Positions 50,101 through 62,100 of a DNA stretch of 64,000 nt are shown piece by piece. Made by a program: the position numbers and the translations under genes. The number at the start of each line of letters is the position of its first letter. The stretch's first letter is position 1. The stretch covers positions 111,755,375-111,819,374 of the forward strand of contig CM034546.1 of assembly GCA_020055645.1 (NCBI GenBank), given 5' to 3'. Under the pieces are notes generated by a model. That model was not told the DNA's origin and did no database searches. It saw only the letters and a list, made by a program, of their open reading frames with translations. Source of the DNA: Tomocerus qinae (lineage: Eukaryota > Arthropoda > Collembola > Entomobryomorpha > Tomoceridae).

Positions 50101-53100
50101 CTAAAATAACATAGTGCCAAGGATATTTTAATATTTCATTTTGGTTATTGACAACCCCTACGTAGGATGTTATCAAAATTCCACTTCCTTCTTGAATAGA
50201 ACGAATTAACCCCAACTTTGAACCTGTACTTAGAAAATTGTTTCAGCCGTTATAGTGTAAGAAAATACTATCAAACATTATATGAAATCAGTGTACAAAA
50301 TTTACCACTTTTTAGGCTTTTTTACCATCACAGTGGTAAAAATGCACTTAATGATAAAAATGCATTTAATGGTAAAAATGGTAAATTTTAGCGATTTATT
50401 AGACAAATTAGTATAGATAAACAAGACTTTCTAAAATATAGGTTTTAAAACTTTATTTTCTATGAAATATTTCCAATTAGCCCTTTAGTTAATCAAAGTA
50501 ATCCTATTCATTTGGTTGTTCCCCGAAAGTTATAAAATAAATGTTACTAAAACCAAGATTTCATTTGGTATCGCCAATTTAAAATTGATATGGATGCGCC
50601 AATTTAATTGCAATTACTTTCTCAATCGGCAAATAAGGGCGATTAGTGTCCCCATCGATTGAATCCAACTCTGATTGAATGGACATTTTTCAATTTGTGA
50701 CAACAATCATCAGCTGCTAAGCTGTTTCATACTTTGGCACCCAATTTTATTCAAAATTTAAACACGAAATTTAAATGAAACTATTTTTTACCATTTTTAC
50801 CAATTTATACCACTTACCACTAGTTTTTAGCTGGTGGTATTTAACGTTAAATACCATTAAAAACCACTTACCACTGGTAAGTGGTAAACGGTATTTTGTA
50901 CACTGTATGAAATACAGAATTACAATTACCTGAATACGATCCAGATTCATGCAAAATTGCAACACGAAAAGGGGGCCACCACGTATGAAATTCCTTTAAG
51001 TGATAATAGTATTACTAATTACTGAGTTTGATCATAAAAACATTTTTATAACAGCAGCCATTAAAGTTAGAAATCCATCAAAAGCCAATGTAACTAATAG
51101 AACGTCGAAAATTGTATACGAAATTGTAAAATTGCTATACTATCTACAAAATCTACATACGGTATAACTACCATAATATACAATACCACAAAATTCTTTT
51201 TACCTTCACCCATTGATGCATAACTGTAGCTGGACAAACGATTAAGGTTGGGCCTAAGCCTCTGTAACTAGAAATAAAAAGAAAATAAAACCAGAGATAA
51301 TAAATTATTTTAAAATCATTATCATAACGTATCTACTTGTCGCATACAATGATTATGATCATTATATATATACAATATTAATGAATGAAATACCTGGAAT
51401 ATCGAAACGACAAATTCGAACATGATAATCCAGCTAGAAACGTTATTACTTGAATTGTTTTTCCCATGCCCATTTCATCACAGAGAATTCCTCCGCAACG
51501 CTGCTGATGAAGTTCATATAACCATTTGACACCAACATTTTGATAACTATATAAAGTACAATTAATTCAAGGATTATACAAATATAATTGACTGCAAATC
51601 AATAACGAAGTAAATATTTTAAAAATCAAAAATATATATTTTACAACAACCTGATTCTAGATAAATTAAGACTAAGAAAGTTATACTATATTTTTAAAAT
51701 CTGAAAACAAAACAAAGTTACTAACGTGTACAAGCTTTCCCATAAATGCATAGGAATTTTGAAGCCTCCTTCAAAAGTATGAAATTCTCCAGTGAATCTC
51801 GTCTCATTTTCTTTCCAATTTTGCACACGTTTTTTATAAGAATTGATGTTACCATCATCTCCCTCTTTCTTCACTGAGAATCAAAAAAGATATACATATT
51901 AAAATTATTTCAATATTACATGTGCTAATATTTTATTCCCGTATTATAGCAGCAATTTTCGAATTACTATTTTTTAAAGGTCGTTCGTAGTCATCCTCAT
52001 AATCATCAGAGCTAGAATCAGAATCGTACGTACTCTTTTTCTTCTTACGCTCGCTATTATCCAACTTGACGCGTTTGGAGCGTTGTCTCGGAGGTGGTCC
52101 TACATGGAATATAGTTTATTTAAATGAATTTGTGGATAAATTAAGCACGAGGTTTTTTAGGCCATAATATGATATTTTATTAAACATTACCATCCTCAGC
52201 ATCAGACAATTCACTCTCACTGGGAATGTAATCACTGTCTTCCAGAGGATCTACGTACATACTGGTGCTTTCTGCCAAAGATTTTCCAGCTTTCCTTTTA
52301 GCATCTCTTTGAAAACAAACAGAAAGGATTATGACTAATTTGTGTAATAATTATTACAATCTATCTCTTTGTTCTTCGCAGTCAATTTTATGGTTTACCT
52401 AGGGTCTTCACTAATTTTTGTTCCTACGGGAATTTTTCTTTTGCCTTTTTTAGGAAACAGCACTTTCATGTCAATAGAAGTTTTCGAAGACCTTTGTTTT
52501 CGAGAAAGACTGGTTCCAGCTTTAGTATTAGCTGCAGCGAGAGGGCTATCATCTGCAGATTTCGTACTTTGATTGTTAGATTTTCTTTTCTTTTTGCCAT
52601 ATTTTTCTTGAAGTTCTTTCTGACTCTGTAAATATTTCCCAAAATCCAGAAAAGTGTTTCTAAAACCAACAAAGTAAGTTTATTTATGTCAATAGCAATG
52701 TAATTGCAATGTAGTTTGTTTATACTCTCCATAACAGATGCTGATTTGATAACAATAAAATTATTGTTACTTTTTAGCAGTCGTTTTCTCTATTACTGTT
52801 CCAAAAGGTGTCATTTCACCCGTTCGAATTTTACGATCTTCTTCAGCTTCATGCAACTCATTATCTTTGCCTGACTCGTCAGCATTGTCTCTTTTACTAG
52901 AACCGGATAAGGAGACGAGAATTTCGTCTTTTTGTTCCCTGCAACTATCTACCGACTCAATCTTATCTTGATTTTGAAGAGTATGATCATTATCGCATGA
53001 TTCCTCATCCTCTACAATTCCAATTCTGGAAATGTCATCTGTAGTAGTTAATGCTGGGTTATACTTTTCTTCCAGTTTTTGCAAGAGGTCTTGTTCAAAA

Positions 53101-53156
53101 ACTTCACGGTCAATTGCGTTTGCTCCAAGGGAGCACAGAATTGCTTCATCTTCCAT
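47189..53156 (-). CDS. ERCC6: DNA excision repair protein ERCC-6 (Cockayne syndrome B, CSB)
   Basis: SNF2-family ATPase that couples nucleotide excision repair to stalled RNA polymerase II; nuclear. Exons: 53156-52771, 52659-52399, 52306-52191, 52099-51968, 51873-51726, 51546-51394, 51267-51204, 50993-50930, 50223-50066, 49971-49774, 49656-49540, 49457-49088, 48946-48885, 48722-48612, 48513-47738, 47657-47189; 1194 aa with all phases consistent. Acidic and Lys-rich N-terminus. Motif I (D-E-M-G-M-G-K-T) is at 371-378, motif II (D-E-G-H) at 483-486, and motif VI ([11 protein letters not shown]) at 820-830. A C-terminal winged-helix-like CSB domain ends W-R-L-K-P-E-F-R. The Leu of the usual D-E-M-G-L-G-K-T is Met here. 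ERCC6 is preferred over other SNF2 proteins because of [14 protein letters not shown] and the CSB-type C-terminus. Confidence 0.95.
50281..50913. mobile_element. Non-autonomous hAT element in ERCC6 intron 8
   Basis: Core 50289-50905 (617 bp) has inverted ends CAGTGTACAAAAT...GTACACTG and is flanked by a perfect 8-bp direct repeat TATGAAAT (50281-50288 and 50906-50913), the hAT signature. The interior is dominated near both ends by repeated GGTAAA/TTTACC-type motifs. No transposase frame. Confidence 0.87.
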
Positions 53157-53987
53157 TTTTAGACAGGGAAATTCTGCGTTTTCACCTGTTCAGTAAAACT
53201 AAAACTATTCAAAGCAAAAAAAACTGTGAAAAGGAAATTCATAACAAGCAAAATACGATCCAAAGTTAAACAAAAATATTTTTCAAATTTAATTCAAACA
53301 ATTACCTTTAAGTAATCGAAGAACATTCATCATGTACCCAATATCCAAGATTAATCTTGAATCTTGGTCTTAGATGGTGATTATGTTGATTCTTCGTTTG
53401 GTTTTTGATTGGTTTGATAATAACAGGTAAACGAAAGAATTTGAATCCCGCGGATATTTCTGTAGACAATTTTTGTCTCATCATTCTACATTGAAGCGCG
53501 ATCATTCACCGAGTTGTGCCGTCAGTCAAATATTGCTATTTCATCGTTTACTTTCCATTATTGTCATTTTATCGTCTTCGGATCAAGGCAGTTTGTGTTC
53601 GTTCGGACCGTTCATCGGATTGCCACTGTTTAATTAATTAAAGTCATCATAAGCACTGATGGAAATTGCGACCTGATAAGTTCATAATAATAAATTGTTG
53701 CGAAAATTATCGTGGTGTTCTGGACTGTCATCGTGGGGTCTAGGTCTAGCTATAGTTTGTGGATAAACTGCTTTCGTTCGTAGTGTTTTTAAAAAGGTAA
53801 CAATAACAATTTCATGCCGAAAATAATATTATGCATGGCACGTTCAAAATATCCGTTGACTTTAAATTGGTAGAACAAAACGAAAAATAATTTTCTTATT
53901 AACTTATTTTTTTGCATTTATTATTAGGAATTTTCCGTGTAACAAGTCGACAACTTCTACTTCGTTGATTGAAGCCTCCCGTTGACC
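53157..53987. promoter_or_regulatory. Head-to-head intergenic region of ERCC6 and PSMD12
   Basis: 831 bp between the two divergent start codons. It must contain both 5' leaders and either a shared bidirectional promoter or two close ones. Around 53500-53780 the sequence is less AT-rich with several CG dinucleotides, as expected for insect housekeeping promoters. No specific factor site is claimed. Confidence 0.5.
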
Positions 53988-56197
53988 ATGACTATGGATA
54001 CTAATTCGGTTACTCTCGCAGGTACTACTGAGGTAGTCAAAATGGAGGTAGACTACTCCACTACCTGTGATGAAAAAATTCCAGAACTTCAAAAGCTTAG
54101 TAGGTCTGGCAAACTTACTGAAGCTATTGACGGCCTTATATCTCTTGAAAAGCAAACGAGGACCGTGAGTCGCATATTATTACGTTTATATACTCAAAAA
54201 TTATGGCCTTTTAGCTATTTAGGTGTTACCATATTTTAAATAAATAAAATATAACTTAATTGTACTTATTACAGGGTGGAGATATGATATCCACTGGACG
54301 AGTATTAGTAACTGTTGTGCAACTGTGCCACGAGCAAAAAAACTGGGTTTTACTGAATGAAAATATTAACTTACTAGCAAAGCGTCGGGGTCAGTTAAAG
54401 CAAGCTGTCGCAAAAATGGTCCAGGAAGCTTGCACGTACATTGATAATTTGGAAACGAAGGAACTTAAGTATGAGTTAATTGCTACACTTCGTAGTGTCA
54501 CCGAAGGAAAGGTTTATACATTTTTGATTTACTACAATCCTTATTTGTCAGAGCCAGAATGGGTTAATACATTATATGGTATTTACAGATTTATGTTGAA
54601 GTTGAACGAGCTCGACTAACTCACAAACTAGCAAAAATGAAAGAGGAAGAAAATGATATCGAAGCAGCTGCAACAATTATGCAAGAACTACAAGTTGAAA
54701 CGTATGGTTCGATGGAAAAAAGAGAAAAGGTTCTTAGTGTTATATTACCTACTCCCCAAAGTAAATAGTTATAAATACTTTGATAATTATGACTCTGACA
54801 CTTATAGGTGGAGTTTATCCTGGAACAAATGCGCCTGTGTCTTGCTATTAACGATTACATTCGGACACAAATCATTTCAAAAAAAATTAATGTGAAGTTT
54901 TTTGAAGATGAATCTACCCAGGACTTAAAAATAAGATACTACAAGTTAGCCATTTAAGCGTACACGTTAATTAATATTGCAGCTGATATTATATTTAGAT
55001 TTTAATGTTAATACTTTTCTTAAAGGTTAATGATTGAGAACGATCAACATGAAAGCAACTTTCTATCCATATGTCGTCATTACCGAGCGATGTTAAATAC
55101 TCCACAAATTCAGGCCAATGAAGATGAAAAAAAGAATTTTCTTCGGTCTGTAGTGCTCTACTTGATTTTGAGCCCATATGACAACGAACAGTCAGATTTG
55201 GTTCACAGAATTCTTGAAGAAAAGGCAATGGAAACGATTCCAACGTACAAGTGAGTTATCTTTTTATCAATGTCGTCAAACTTATAATGTAATTGTAAAC
55301 CATAATATAAGTTTTATGTTAGCTCATAAACTATACTATAAAGTTAATTGTCAACACTAACTAACATAAATTAATGTCTAAATAATATCATTTCGTTTAG
55401 AACATTGCTGGCTTTATTCAAGAATCAAGAACTAATTAACTGGAAAGACCTTTGTAAAAATTATGAAGCAGAACTGAAAGGTAAAACCGCCGGTTCTGTT
55501 CCAACTGATGTATTCAGTGAGACGGATCTGGGCATTCAACGGTGGAAAAAATTGAAAGACCGTGTTGTAGAACACGTAAGCATTTTATACCCTTATTACC
55601 TTATTCATTTTATTTCAATATCTTTAAAGAGTAAAAAAGATTGTTTTTAAAGCAACTAATTTATCAAGTTATACCAGTAGTGTATGAACTAACTATACCA
55701 TTTTGGCCTCTTTTCTAACAGAACATTCGTATCATGGCTAAGTATTATACCAGAGTCACCTTAAAACGAATGTCAGAACTTTTGGATCTTCCATCTTCGG
55801 TCAGTTACTATTTAATTTATACTGTATTTTAAAGTTGTATGCACAAAAAATGAAAACTTTAAAATTATTTGTATTTTATAGACTTATTTTTAACTAATTT
55901 AATAAATTTTCACAGGAAGTAGAAGAGGTGTTGTGTAGCATGGTTGTTGCAGGAACAGTACAAGGGAAAACAGACCGTCCAGCAGGGATAGTGTCCTTCC
56001 AATCTTCAAAGGATCCTAATGAGCTTCTCAATGACTGGTCTCACAATCTCAACACTCTGATGTCGCTTATATCGCGAACAACTCATTTGATCAACAAAGA
56101 AGAAATGGTCCATAAGCATCTGCTTGGAGGTGTACCAGTAACGAGTGGTGCTGGACCTTCTGGCTCTAATTCTGCTGAGGCAATGGATGAAGGCTGA
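53988..56197 (+). CDS. PSMD12: 26S proteasome non-ATPase regulatory subunit 12 (Rpn5)
   Basis: Lid subunit of the 19S regulatory particle. Exons 53988-54164, 54275-54511, 54589-54729, 54808-54944, 55026-55250, 55401-55575, 55722-55799, 55916-56197 encode 483 aa, slightly longer than the human 456 because of N- and C-terminal extensions. The N-terminal helical repeats include [11 protein letters not shown]. The PCI domain spans about 300-430, with the winged-helix part [10 protein letters not shown]. The C-terminus is a Gly/Ser-rich extension ending M-D-E-G. The ATG at 53988 is used (M-T-M-D-T-N-S); the next Met is two codons on. A poly(A)-type AAATAAATA is at about 56401. Confidence 0.96.
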
Positions 56198-59100
56198 ATT
56201 GCCATTAGTATGCACACTCTATTAATGTAAATACATTTTCCAATTTCAAGCTTAATAATACATACTGCCTAAACCTCAAAATATATCTTTCTAAATAGCT
56301 AACAGCTATATAGCTAGTATCATTCACTAATGATATCATTTCAATTGTAAAAAGCTAAATTACTGTGTTTGTAGTGGGTAGAAATTTGTAATTTAAAAAT
56401 GAAATAAATAGAATAATTTTGGGGATTTAGCGTGAAACACTCGCTGTTTGAGTTTCCACTTATGTTGGCAGCAATCGAATACATGTTTAAAAATAATGTT
56501 CCTGTATAACGAACATGATTATGTGATTAGTACAGATGAGTTTGTGTTTATTAATGCGGTAGATAGTGAAGGGAAAGTATGCACAATAATAGTAGTAATG
56601 AGAAGATGAGACATGGAAATGGAATGAAAGGAGTTAGCGAGAAAAGTACAATAGAGAGGCTTTGGTAGGTAGTTGGAAAGACTAGGTAGTGCATGAATGA
56701 ATCCAAAATGAAGTTGATTGCTGCTACACGAAGCTCTAGAGGACCATGACTCTAAGGCAGAATGAGAATACTCCAAAACGTGTAGCTTATGTAGTTTTAG
56801 TAGTTGAGACTCCCAATGCGCTGTACGAACTCTTACTAAAAACAGATATAGCAGTATCGGTATAAAGCTCTTTTTGTCTATAGGCAAAGCAAAGTGTTAG
56901 TGCACTCACGCGTTGAGTCGAGTGAAGAGAATTAGTGAGGAAAAGAGTCGCAAACGAAGCTAGAGCCAAATGGTGAAGATTAAACAGGAGCGTTAATTAC
57001 AAGAAAAATTGAAGGGGAAAGAAAGAAGGGAAACTAGAAGTAAAAGTAACTGCAGTGAAAGCCGGAAAATTTTGTCTTTTGCTCTTGGTCGAAATAAGAA
57101 ATTATTATCATTTTGCAATTAAAGTTAGCAAAGCATGTTGCTGCATGAGATGTGATCCACTAGCAGGAAGAGACAAAACGACGACTTTACGCTAACGCCA
57201 CAATCATCAGTGCAGCTAACAAAGAGTTACATTATTACAGTCAACTTAGAAGAGGTTTACATTATTATATTGCATTGCAGTAGTGAAAGCAAAACAAGTC
57301 GCTAATATCTGTCGTCTGTTCAAGCTCTTATATTCTCATCATAGAGCACGTTTGAGCAGATTGCACAAAAGATGGGTACATTACATACTACCTTTCAAGC
57401 TACACACAATCATGCGATGCGTTCCAAACTTATCGCAAGTTTCACTGTGGAAAGTGGAAACTGAGCTGTGTGGTTTTGCAATTGTTTCACCGGTGGTGCG
57501 GGCAAGTAACTGCTAACTGACGATGAGTGAGCTTATGTATTATACTACTCTATTTCCACCCTAGACTTGTAGTTACATATTTAGCTAGTACTTTTGGGTA
57601 GTTTACTTTTACTTTAGTTTACGTTAGTTGCACATACAAAATAAACAAATATGTCAGCGTGTTACATAAGAGAAAGTGTAGCATTTGCTCTTATTATTCA
57701 TATATATCCTCTATACTATTGTGTATAAGGACACACATATAGAAGTATTACTACAAATGATATAACTTAGTTTGGGTTAGAGACTAATAATAACTAAGTG
57801 TGTTGAGCATTCACTATGTAAAATAAAATATGTAAAATGGGCACACAAGCTAAACAAATAGAAGCTGAAAGAACATCTTTGCCTTAGTCTGCTGGATGAT
57901 TCTACATGGATTTGTCCAGAATACATATATAGATAATAGACTATGTTACTCTCATGCTTGTGTATGAACAGCTATTCCTAGAGTAAGAAATTCTTCGATT
58001 GGGACTGTCGTTGGAGCGTGTTTGTAAATGAATGTGGGATAATGGGACTTGGGGAAACCGCATACGAGTGAGTTGTAATGAGGCAATGAGACTAAGTTGA
58101 GTTTTGCTACACTTTCAAACGACTCAGCATTATATTTGTATAATATATAATATTTAGATCCTCTTGTCTATTTTCTATGGCTGGTTGTTGTGTCTCTGTT
58201 TTGTGAATGTAGTTCTATTTACGAAGATATAAAGTGCAGGAATAGGAGTCGATGTTTGTTTAGATGCTACATATTGCCATGCTGTAAAATACCCAAAGTG
58301 TTAGAGTAGTAGATGATAGAAACAACAAAAGCTTTAGATACTCACATCGCAGTCGGGGACTCGTTGCATGGGGAATGAAATGGGGATGATGGGACTCGTA
58401 ATTTTGAATGATGACAGGTTGAAGACGAGATGGGTTCTCTTCAGCTCTCTAACTATACAAAATATCTGTGTGGCTATCTGTTGTTTTATGTTGTCGTATC
58501 GTAGTCTTCTATTGCATAAGTACACGCAGTTTAGTTTAGTTCACAAATACATAGCACAAAGTCTCAAGTCTCTCTTTGCATGCAAGCACTTTTCTTCTCA
58601 GTCACTACCCACTACTACTGCATATTATCTATGACTATATTTACGTGAAGACTACTATGTAACTTTCACTATACAGCCAAAATAACAAATGCAGGAGTAG
58701 TATGTACATACAATGAGGCAGAAAAGAAAAGAATAACGACTGGAGGAGTGTGGAGTTAGAACATGTTTGTATTGGTACTACTACTAGAATGTAGTGTGTG
58801 CACCGTCTATACAATAGTAGTTCGTAATATGTAATTTAGTCTATTGTTATATTATGTATACGCAGTACAGAAAAGTGCATAATACTGCATACCTACATAA
58901 TAGATAGTATATGTGTATCAATTTCTTGCTGTCGTGTTTGTATCGAGAGCAGATCATGGCAACTGGCTGCCAGACAAGTGTAACATGAGAAGATGGCAAG
59001 TTGGACGAGCTTGGTTATGTTATGTGATATTTGGTCTAACGAGTGCTATCTTTAGTACATGTGGAGTGGAGATAGACATACTAATACAGTATTGCTTTTG

Positions 59101-62100
59101 TCATAGCTAGCTAACCTAACCCTCACCAGTACTTACTCGACTAATACAACTAAAGCAAGCAAACTGGAGGACAGGACTTTATTCAGTCCCATAAAAGAAT
59201 CGATTTCTATGCTAAGAAACTTTTTTCATCCATTCTGCCTTCTTCATGTATTTGTGTTTTATGATAAACTAGTCGTATTACGGAGTCGTTCCTGGGTTCC
59301 TACTACCTACATTACATAGCACTTCTTCCCTAATGTACTAATACACTACGGGATCTCCTACTCCAAGGAGGTGCCCAGCCTTTTCTTCCACAAGTAAACA
59401 TGAGTATAGAGGCTCCTACTATACTACTACATGCATAATAATCATTGCATTCTGATCCAACTCGGTGTAAGTTGTTTAAGTGAGCTTACGGAACTTACAC
59501 TTGGAGCATGAGAAAATATACCCTCTTTTCCATTGTCATCTTCTGTGCTCTTTTGCTATATCTAATTTAGTCATGATTACTACCAATCGACAACTGTCTT
59601 TCACTAACAATCAAATTTGCACTCATATTATCCATAGCATTCTTTTCTAGTTACTCCGCTATGCAATACTCCCTGTTTCAGCAAAATGATTGTGTATTCT
59701 GGCCTATATGATCCAACTAATTGGATTATTGGAAAACAAAGTCATTTGTTAATTTTACAGCGCAATGAAAAATGTTCATCTGAACGCTATGCATATAGAA
59801 GGAGGTTGAGAGCATACATAGCAATCATGTGGGAGAATGGCTTTTCGATTGGGCGTTAACAAAAGCTGACACGGAAGAAGGACAACATGTCATGTTTATC
59901 TCCAATTTTATTAACACAAGGTAAGATGCATAAAAACATTGGTTACACATTTCCCCTTCAAATTGTTAAATTGGTTCATCCTAAAAATATTCTAAGTACC
60001 AACTGGGCTGCTTTGTTTCTGTTTCAGTTTGAAATTACGACACTCTGTGCAATGAAGAGAACAGATCCAGGCATGTCCTCTGTATAGTACGAGTACGTAT
60101 TACCTGAGATAAGAAAATAATGTCTATCTATAGTGTACTACGATATATCAAAGAATATTATACGGAAAGCTAACAGATACACACGTAATACATTATAAAT
60201 GTAGTATTCATACCCATAGTGTCTTAAAGGCCAAAATAAGAAAGTTATTTGGACGATATGATATGGAGCATCTTATAAAAGTGAAACTATAGATATACAC
60301 TTTGAATATCGCAAAAATGTGTATGGACAATTCTTAACACTGTATACAGGCAATTTAAGTCTATAACTCTTTGCATAAGCACCTATATAGATAACTGGTG
60401 CAGATATCTCTTGGTGGAGGCATAATAATATGTATATCTGTGTTCAGCTGTATGAGACGAGTATATCCAATTCCCTATTTTTTCGTTCTTCGAAATTTCC
60501 ATCTGAATTTCAAATTTCTAACTGAGATTCTTGATGTCAGATCCACACCATACATATATGAGGTAGAGCAATCACATTCAGCTCACTGTGCCTCAGCATC
60601 TAGAGAACGCTACACGCTACACTGAAGTTAAGCCAAAGGAAAGCGAAAGGAAGTATATAGTCTCGGCTCGTCTGGTTTTGCTTCTAAAGACATGTAGATA
60701 GGAACTAGAGTACACACATTACAGTGTCACTGGCATTCCAATGCAATGGAAATGTTAATGGAGAAAGCAATAGGTAAAGGAGCCGCAGAGCTGAGACATG
60801 ATAGTGCCACTATTCCAATTCTAACCAGGTGTCTTTTGCCAATTTTTCCGCTACAAGTTCCCATATCAAAATCTTGATAGAGATTTCTGTTGAAACGTGC
60901 TCGAAGATTATACACTTCTGTTTGATATTAAGCATAGGGGTAGTATGATATAGATGGGGATGCATTGTATCTGTATTTACATTATAAAGTAGATGACAAG
61001 GACAGTTCAGCTCACGATCACTATAAATAAGTAGTACAATACTAGAGATAGTAGTCAAAAGACAAGACAGAAAAATCGTCAGATAAAAATTGGATTTCTA
61101 TATTCTGAATGCTATGAAAGATGAATATAGTAATTGTATGTACCTCCAGCCAGAAACAGATAATATGAAGATGCAAATCTACGGAATTTTTCAAAATGAT
61201 AAAGTGACACTATCACACATTCTTATTTTATTGGTATGACAGGATAGCGAGTTGAGTTAGAACCAGAAGAACTACAATTCCCTCCCATCCAGATCATCAG
61301 CCGATGAGCCAAGTCTAGTAATAACTGAAGCATATTTTTGGTCTAAAAAAATTCTTGCCGTCAGTGTCTCTATGTTACTCCTGCTTAACTTATAGAAATT
61401 CTACGAGAAATTCTATGAAGACGAAGACAAGCGGAAGTAAAAAACGTAGAAGAAACTTCAAATCAACATACAGTCTGCATAATCTTACTATTCTTCGGAT
61501 ATTATAACATTCATATGTAAGTACTTACTAGGAATGAATAGACAGAAAAATTCAGGAGTGAATGTGTACCTAAAAATATAATCGAATTAGGATTCTGCAT
61601 AGCTACTTAGACACTATAGAACTATCTTTAGGTAGCTTAGCTCAGAGCTATGCTGGTGCTTACACAAGTAGAATAAGTCTATTGGTGTGTAAAAATCAAA
61701 CGAATACTAAATGAATTTACCCTAGTTTAGATGAGCTCAGATATTTTCAAACTAGTCTGAAATTCCGTATTTATATAGGCGTATAATAATCCTCCCTCAC
61801 TTGGTCGATAGAATTTTCACTCAGTTCGTTGATCTATCTCTACATATATTAAAGTCATACACCCACCAGAAAGTTTCGCATGCTAATACAGTGAGGTGTC
61901 TATTTTCTCCATCACAGTACGGGTCTAAGTGTTCCTGGATATTTCTACCGATCGTGAGGATATTGTTGAGGGATGGGTATTGACTCAGTGAGTGAAAATA
62001 TAACTCTATGCTTTACTGCATTATATTATTGAACTCGTCTAAAAAGTAGATTGTGTTACGCGGACTTTCTGTGTGTCTTTTATTAGCTCACAGTTCTACA

